Shown: positions 5,456 to 9,362 of the stretch, one piece after another
How the letters are laid out: every line of letters begins with the position of its first letter
Position numbering within the stretch: the first letter of the stretch is position 1
DNA from: Candidatus Roizmanbacteria bacterium
GTDB taxonomy: Bacteria > Patescibacteriota > Microgenomatia > UBA1406 > GWC2-37-13
NCBI GenBank assembly: GCA_013334845.1
Contig: JAAXWV010000044.1
Coordinates: forward strand, 1 to 9,362
Direction: 5' to 3'
DNA: 9,362 nt
Program-made: the position numbers and the translations under genes
Notes under the pieces: generated by a model
The model's database searches: none
The model's input: the letters and a program-made list of their open reading frames with translations, nothing else
What the model was told of the DNA's origin: nothing

Positions 5456-6151
5456 TTATTTTTCTGAATCAGAGACTATTTTTCCGTCCACGATTTTGAT
5501 CACCCGCTGCGCATACGCAGCCACATCGGGCTCATGGGTAATCACAACAATAGTACGCCCTTCTTTGTTGAGTTGAGTAAAAAAATTCATAATCTCATCG
5601 GAAGTTTTCGTATCTAAGTTACCGGTAGGCTCATCGGCAAGGATAATGGCCGGGTCCATCACTAACGCCCGGGCGATGGCTACCCGCTGAATCTGACCCC
5701 CCGATATGTGGTTAGAGACATTGTTTGCCTTATCCTCAATGCCCACCAGCTTTAATGCCTCCATTGCTCGTCGTGTTCGTTCGGACTGAGAAACTCCGGC
5801 ATATATCATGGGCCTTTCCACATTTTTGAGTACCGTCGTTCGCGGCAGTAGATTAAAAGACTGAAAGATGAAGCCTATCTCCTTGTTGCGCAACTCAGCC
5901 AGTTGATTACTCGTATACGCGCTAATATCCTTTCCTTTCAACAGGTATACTCCTGTGGTAGGAGTGTCAAGCGCGCCCACGATATGCATGGTTGTCGACT
6001 TACCACTTCCTGAAGGACCCATTATGGCTACAAACTCCCCCTCATGAACCGTGAGACTAACGCCGCTTAACGCCTGGTAAAACTGCCCCTCCGCTAAAGG
6101 ATAGCGCTTCGAAATGTCTTTCAGCTGGATAAGGGGGGTTGTATGCGTCAT
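5456..6151 (-). CDS. ABC transporter ATP-binding protein, MacB/LolD type
   Basis: This nucleotide-binding subunit powers the exporter. From the ATG at 6151 the product is 231 aa with all motifs: Walker A GPSGSGKST (45-53), Q-loop FQSFNLLPR with Q97, signature ISGGQ (149-153; Ile replaces the common Leu), Walker B IILADE (169-174), D-loop NLD (178-180), and switch His H206 (ITHEP). The sequence LADEPTGNLD and the length are typical of the LolD/MacB/FtsE group. A TTG 12 bases upstream (6163) would add four residues and overlap the previous gene. I prefer the ATG, which begins one base after the adaptor stop (TAA-C-ATG), matching the identical spacing at the next junction (TAA-T-ATG). No Shine-Dalgarno is obvious, so translation probably depends on coupling. 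Confidence 0.95.
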   Translation of the reverse strand: MTHTTPLIQLKDISKRYPLAEGQFYQALSGVSLTVHEGEFVAIMGPSGSGKSTTMHIVGALDTPTTGVYLLKGKDISAYTSNQLAELRNKEIGFIFQSFNLLPRTTVLKNVERPMIYAGVSQSERTRRAMEALKLVGIEDKANNVSNHISGGQIQRVAIARALVMDPAIILADEPTGNLDTKTSDEIMNFFTQLNKEGRTIVVITHEPDVAAYAQRVIKIVDGKIVSDSEK

Positions 6152-6152
6152 G

Positions 6153-7349
6153 TTAGGTGCCAAACAGACTGGGACGTTTTATCTGCTCATTGGAAAGAGA
6201 AATAATAAACTCCTGATTCTCTTGTAATCCGCTGAGGATCTCTGTCTTATCCTTCCCCCGAATTCCCGTGACAACCGTCCGGTACTCAACGACACCATTC
6301 TTCCCCACAACGCGAACAGCCCGCCCGCCCTTATACGGCTTAACTGCGGCATTGGGAATGGCAAGAACACGCTCTTTGTTGTTGGTATTGATTGCCGCAT
6401 CGACATTCATTCCCTGTCGAAGCTGACCATCGGGATCGGAGATTCGAATATAGGCCGTATACCGCACCACACCCTTCTCCTCCGTACCTATTGCGTCCAC
6501 TCGTGTCACTGTCCCATGATACTTTTTGCTATGGAATGGTTTGACATCAAGAGTGGCCAGCTGACCTTCTTTAACCTTAAAGACATCGTTCTCACTTAAT
6601 AAGAGCGCCGCTTCCGTGGTAGCAGTGCTCGAGATGACGGCTAATGGTTTAGGATCAGACACGCCAACCACGCTGTTCTCACCTATGGATATATTGGCTA
6701 CCACCCCAGCAGCTGTTGCCTTCACGGTCGCATTTTGGGTTGCCTGGTACAGCGCATAGGTGCTCGACACCGCCGCCTGCGCCTGGGCAATCACATTTTG
6801 CTGCTGCTTGTAATCTTTCTCCGCCGCCAGCCACTGATTTTCGGAAATATGGAACTCCGCCAGTGCCCGGTTTTCATGCTTTGGCGCGCCGTCTGCGGTC
6901 TCATAGGTATCGTTCTCCGCCAGCTCCTTAAATGATTGCCATTTGTCAAACATCGAAGCCTGCAGCTTCAACGCGCCCGATTGCGCCGCATCGAGCATAC
7001 TTTTAGCCGCCAGGTACGTGGCGAGTGCTTGAGATTTTTCCTGCTCGGTCGCAGTACTTTTAATCGCAAACAGCTTCTGTCCTACTTTAACCACCTCACC
7101 ATTGGCGACAAATATCTCGTCCACCACACCGTTGGCAGGAGAGTAGAGAGGGACATTGCTGTTGGCGCTGATTTTCCCTGACTCGGTGACATACTCAGAA
7201 ATAGTTGAACGGGCGACTTTTCCCAACACGTACCCCGGCTTTTGAAACATTTTGGCAGAAACCTGAAGAACAATCCCCACCACCACAAGAAGTATCAAAC
7301 CCAGAATCAGTTTCCATTTTAACGGTAATTTGCGGATACGTTTCAACAT
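6153..7349 (-). CDS. MacA/HlyD-like membrane fusion (adaptor) protein of the ABC exporter
   Basis: This is the extracytoplasmic partner of the exporter. The 398-aa product has a basic N-terminus and one membrane anchor (about 12-32, no lipobox cysteine). A lipoyl/biotinyl half-domain follows (SGKISANSNVPLYSPANGVV, 57-76; continuing to AIKS at 98), then a helical hairpin (about 101-207) of modest length with an insert rich in charged residues around 143-160. The second lipoyl half comes next (TVKATAAGVVANISIGENS, 208-226), then a beta-barrel (about 245-320, with LRQGMNVDAAI at 310-320) and a membrane-proximal domain to the end. No outer-membrane TolC-type gene is nearby, consistent with adaptors of single-membrane bacteria such as YknX, though this is inference. 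It is the first gene of the operon and is preceded by a palindromic candidate operator. Confidence 0.92.
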   Translation of the reverse strand: MLKRIRKLPLKWKLILGLILLVVVGIVLQVSAKMFQKPGYVLGKVARSTISEYVTESGKISANSNVPLYSPANGVVDEIFVANGEVVKVGQKLFAIKSTATEQEKSQALATYLAAKSMLDAAQSGALKLQASMFDKWQSFKELAENDTYETADGAPKHENRALAEFHISENQWLAAEKDYKQQQNVIAQAQAAVSSTYALYQATQNATVKATAAGVVANISIGENSVVGVSDPKPLAVISSTATTEAALLLSENDVFKVKEGQLATLDVKPFHSKKYHGTVTRVDAIGTEEKGVVRYTAYIRISDPDGQLRQGMNVDAAINTNNKERVLAIPNAAVKPYKGGRAVRVVGKNGVVEYRTVVTGIRGKDKTEILSGLQENQEFIISLSNEQIKRPSLFGT

Positions 7350-7372
7350 ATTGCGAACGAAAACTTACATCT

Positions 7373-7378
7373 ATGCTA
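7373..7378 (-). promoter_or_regulatory. possible extended -10 box of the exporter operon
   Basis: TAGCAT preceded by TGA on the minus strand would start transcription near 7366, leaving a leader of about 17 nt before the adaptor ATG at 7349. This is a weak match, and unlike the other protein genes it is not placed 6-7 bases from the ATG. No clear -35 is seen. Confidence 0.35.
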
Positions 7379-7392
7379 TCACATTTTGTGAT
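7378..7392. promoter_or_regulatory. palindromic candidate operator ATCACATTTTGTGAT
   Basis: Perfect 6-bp arms ATCACA (7378-7383) and TGTGAT (7387-7392) are separated by TTT. The site overlaps the upstream edge of the candidate -10 of the exporter operon, where a bound dimeric regulator would block polymerase. No regulator gene is encoded in the window, so its binder is unknown. Confidence 0.4.
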
Positions 7393-7408
7393 GTTAATAA
7401 ATACGCCG

Positions 7409-7444
7409 CATCTCTGGTGAATGAAATTCGCCAACATCGAGATG
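7409..7444. repeat. imperfect intergenic hairpin between the exporter operon and the GNAT gene
   Basis: An outer stem CATCTC/GAGATG (7409-7414/7439-7444) and an inner stem TGGTGAAT/ATTCGCCA (7415-7422/7426-7433, one G-T pair) close on a GAA loop, with a 5-nt bulge on one side. It lies between divergent promoters, so it is not an expected terminator position. It could be a decayed palindromic repeat or a regulator site. Confidence 0.4.
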
Positions 7445-7488
7445 TGACGCTCATAAAGAATATTATGTAAAGTTAATCTTCAGCTTGC

Positions 7489-7494
7489 TATAAT
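7489..7494 (+). promoter_or_regulatory. extended -10 box of the GNAT gene, leaderless type
   Basis: A perfect TATAAT preceded by TGC (extended -10) is followed by 6 bases (CACGTC) and the ATG at 7501. No -35 of quality is seen, since TGTAAA at 17-bp spacing matches only half the consensus. Confidence 0.7.
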
Positions 7495-7500
7495 CACGTC

Positions 7501-8013
7501 ATGGATACAATTCAAATACTCCAGGCAAAGGATGTGAGTGTTGAGGATTATCGCCGCTTGAGACTCGAGGCCCTCCGGGAAGAGCCACAGGCATTCGGAT
7601 CAACCCACAGCGATCAGATAAACCTACCTATTGAAGAGTGGCAAAAGTGGCTAGACAAATACGTTGAAGAGAAAAACAACTGGATGGTTTTTGCCGCCGT
7701 TGATACTCAACTTGCAGGAATGGTGGGTGCCTACCAGACAGATGAGATGATCGAGAATCAATCGGTACAAATTATAGCGATGTATGTTCCTCAACCCGCA
7801 CGCGGAAAAGGGGTTTCAAAACTACTCATGCGAACACTCCTGGAAAAACTGAAAAAGGCAGGCATTAAAGAAGCGGTACTAGATGTTAATGTCGATCAGA
7901 CTACTGCAGTCAATCTTTATAAGAGCTTTGGGTTTACTATTGTCGACACTGTCACTCTCACACTCGGCGACGGCAAGGAGCACCAAGTACATTTAATGAA
8001 AAAAGTCTGGTAG
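7501..8013 (+). CDS. GNAT-family N-acetyltransferase
   Basis: This is a probable acetyl-CoA-dependent transferase acting on an amine of a small molecule or protein. The 170-aa product has the GNAT fold order: N-terminal strand and helices with DYRRLRLEALREEPQAFG (17-33), a segment common in GNATs of unknown substrate. Strand 4 (QIIAMYVPQPA) then leads into motif A RGKGVSKLLM (101-110), whose R-G-K-G binds the CoA pyrophosphate. VLDVNVDQTTAVNLYKSFGF follows (126-145), with N138 and Y140 at the conserved NxxAxxLYxxxGF position. The length is normal. No Shine-Dalgarno precedes the ATG; the -10 box ends 6 bases upstream, supporting this start. It is divergent from the exporter operon and 29 bp upstream of the hydrolase, which has its own -10 box. 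The substrate is unknown. Confidence 0.93.
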   Translation: MDTIQILQAKDVSVEDYRRLRLEALREEPQAFGSTHSDQINLPIEEWQKWLDKYVEEKNNWMVFAAVDTQLAGMVGAYQTDEMIENQSVQIIAMYVPQPARGKGVSKLLMRTLLEKLKKAGIKEAVLDVNVDQTTAVNLYKSFGFTIVDTVTLTLGDGKEHQVHLMKKVW

Positions 8014-8029
8014 CATCTGGACAAGTAAT

Positions 8030-8035
8030 TATAAT
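8030..8035 (+). promoter_or_regulatory. -10 box of the alpha/beta hydrolase gene, leaderless type
   Basis: A perfect TATAAT ends 7 bases (TCACCGA) before the ATG at 8043, in the 29-bp gap after the GNAT stop codon. No -35 is seen. The gene may thus be transcribed separately from the GNAT gene as well as by readthrough. Confidence 0.6.
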
Positions 8036-8042
8036 TCACCGA

Positions 8043-8906
8043 ATGAACGATTCTTTCAACAACTTTCATATTCAACTGAAAGATGGTAGAAAACTAGGCT
8101 ATGCAGAATTTGGAGATCCGAAAGGAAAGCCTGTTTTTTATTTTCATGGATGGCCAGCTTCTCGGCTCTCGGGAATTGAAACCGATACCGCTGCAAAAAA
8201 ATTAGGAATCCGGATTATTGCTCCCGACCGACCGGGATTTGGACTTTCAGATTTTAAAAAAAGAAGAACTCTTCTGGACTGGCCGGATGATATCGTCGAA
8301 CTTGCCGATGCATTGAAAATAACCAAATTCGCCGTAATGGGTTGTTCTGGTGGCGGCCCCTATGCTACGGCATGTGCCTATAGGCTTCCTGCTCGAGTAA
8401 CCAAAGCTGCTATCGTTGTCGGACTTGGCCCGGTAAATATTCCGGGAAATCTTGACGGGATATCTCTCATCAATCGTATAAGTTGGGGAAATAACAAACG
8501 TTTTCCCATTGTCGGCGTCCTGGCTTCGTTTGGGAACTTCATAGGAAGTAAAATCTCACCAGCCCTTAGTCGTCGGATTGGTTTTGGCGCAAAAGAAGAT
8601 CGGAGCATGATGACGAACGAGATAAAAGAGCGCATGAATCGTTCACTCCGGGAAGCTTTTCAACAGGGAATCAGAGGACCAGCCTGGGACTGGCATATTT
8701 ATTGCAACGATTGGGGATTTGATCTGAAGGATATTACGGTAAAAACCTATCTTTGGTATGGAGCAAAAGATAAAAACGTCTCACTCAATATGGGGGAATA
8801 TTATCACGCCCAAATACCCAACAGCGAACTCCATATCGACCCTCACGGAGGACACCTGTTTAGATATAAAATAGAAGCAAAGATTCTCCAAAAACTAATC
8901 ACCTAA
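8043..8906 (+). CDS. alpha/beta-fold hydrolase
   Basis: This is a cytoplasmic serine hydrolase of the alpha/beta fold (287 aa, no signal peptide). It begins with a strand and turn reading LKDGRKLGYAEFGDP (12-26). The oxyanion-hole motif is HGWPAS (35-40). DRPGFGLSD (62-70) precedes helix B. The nucleophile elbow GCSGGG (100-105) puts S102 as nucleophile. The acid is probably D243 in YGAKDKNV, and the catalytic His is H271 in HGGHL. The cap region (about 130-220) contains PAWDWHIYCNDWGF (213-226), a layout seen in several uncharacterised hydrolases. All three triad residues are present, so it is probably active. Substrate (ester, lactone, epoxide or amide) is not evident. Its stop overlaps the convergent gene's stop by a few bases. 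Confidence 0.92.
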   Translation: MNDSFNNFHIQLKDGRKLGYAEFGDPKGKPVFYFHGWPASRLSGIETDTAAKKLGIRIIAPDRPGFGLSDFKKRRTLLDWPDDIVELADALKITKFAVMGCSGGGPYATACAYRLPARVTKAAIVVGLGPVNIPGNLDGISLINRISWGNNKRFPIVGVLASFGNFIGSKISPALSRRIGFGAKEDRSMMTNEIKERMNRSLREAFQQGIRGPAWDWHIYCNDWGFDLKDITVKTYLWYGAKDKNVSLNMGEYYHAQIPNSELHIDPHGGHLFRYKIEAKILQKLIT

Positions 8907-9362
8907 GCATATACTCCATCCCTGCGATTTTGAACAGCTCATCAAAACCCGTCAGATGCTCTTTCGTTCCATTCTCGTAGAAAAGGGCGATAGTATGCAA
9001 TCCGGCAGTGGGGACATGAGGATTCTCTATCGAAGAAATGCGTGGCTCAATTGTAAAAGCCATACCAGGTCGCACCTCAAACTCTTCAATCTCATTTAAA
9101 AACTTACGTTTTTTACTAATCGCATTGCAAACTGCTTTCCAATCTCCTTCTCCATTTCGTAAGATCTGGAACTCCTCAGGTTGCCAATCCTCATACGAAG
9201 CTGGAATGGTGTGTCCGATATTCACCCCTGTCGGATCTGTCGGGCTAGTAACTGCATTCTGCAAACCGAAAGCCCAAATGAGCGCCAGGATGCCCCCTCC
9301 GATAAATACACCGCCCAGCACAAAGGGCAGAGCCAGCCCGGCGATCACCGGCCGGAATAAAA
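8899..9362 (-). CDS. partial gene: membrane helix plus short M24-peptidase-like C-terminus
   Basis: The 3' part of a gene is cut by the right edge. The frame stays open through LFRP to the window end, so the GTG at 9348 may not be the true start. Numbering from that GTG, residues 1-30 form a membrane helix (AGLALPFVLGGVFIGGGILA), followed by a short linker (VTSPTDPTG). The C-terminal half contains EVRPGMAFTIEPRI (91-104), a close match to the LxPGMxFTIEPGI block of M24 aminopeptidases, whose Glu (E101) binds metal. Then come THxI-type sequence GLHTIALFYENG (116-127) and LTGF (132-135), resembling the end of the pita-bread fold. The earlier metal ligands (two Asp and the His) are absent from what is visible, and the His/Glu region GLHTIAL lacks the final Glu. 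It could therefore be a degenerate or membrane-tethered relative. The product is not securely identified. TGA stop at 8901-8899. Confidence 0.5.
   Translation of the reverse strand, partial: LFRPVIAGLALPFVLGGVFIGGGILALIWAFGLQNAVTSPTDPTGVNIGHTIPASYEDWQPEEFQILRNGEGDWKAVCNAISKKRKFLNEIEEFEVRPGMAFTIEPRISSIENPHVPTAGLHTIALFYENGTKEHLTGFDELFKIAGMEYMLR

Noticed and set aside
6152..6163. TTG start for the ATPase gene
   Set aside because: The ATG at 6151 follows the previous stop by one base, exactly as at the next junction, and gives a typical N-terminus.
7378..7392. CRP binding site
   Set aside because: The half-sites are in the order TCACA-TGTGA with a 3-bp gap, the inverse of the CRP arrangement (TGTGA-N6-TCACA).

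Overview
The window looks like compact bacterial chromosome with the standard genetic code (TAA, TAG and TGA all end genes) and no phage, insertion sequence or CRISPR signature. The gene set (SmpB, tmRNA, HtpX, a MacAB-like exporter, an O-antigen-ligase-like membrane enzyme, a protein resembling DUF5701), the short intergenic gaps, the near absence of Shine-Dalgarno sequences and the apparently leaderless promoters would fit a candidate-phyla (Patescibacteria/CPR-type) or other deep-branching, possibly single-membrane bacterium. That placement is inference, because no phylogenetic marker is present.

Left part (1-1267): the trans-translation module. On the minus strand, smpB (1218-769) lies upstream of ssrA/tmRNA (614-185). 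The tmRNA can be folded by eye: an alanine-type acceptor stem with a G3-U pair, three clear pseudoknots after the tag, and a tag reading frame of 35 codons, which is long for this RNA. The spacer between smpB and ssrA holds two related hairpin repeat units in inverted orientation. A second cluster of palindromes with a shared core directly abuts the tmRNA 3' end.

Middle (1267-4226): an O-antigen-ligase/polymerase-like membrane protein diverges from smpB. It is followed by a canonical promoter and a foldable leader ahead of tRNA-Gln(CTG), then a minus-strand protein resembling DUF5701, and divergently from it the membrane metalloprotease HtpX.

Right part (4243-7349): a three-gene minus-strand operon encoding a MacA-like adaptor, a MacB/LolD-type ATPase and a MacB/FtsX-type permease, with stop and start codons one base apart. 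A palindromic candidate operator lies in its promoter. Divergent from it are a GNAT acetyltransferase and an alpha/beta hydrolase (7501-8906). Converging on the hydrolase is the 3' part of a gene whose product has a membrane helix and a short M24-peptidase-like C-terminus (cut by the right edge).

The most interesting system-wide signal is promoter architecture. Six protein genes (smpB, the ligase-like gene, the DUF5701-like gene, htpX, the GNAT gene and the hydrolase) have a -10 hexamer ending exactly 6 or 7 bases before the ATG, so transcription should start at or next to the start codon. The tRNA promoter, by contrast, has a -35 box, 17-bp spacing and a long leader.
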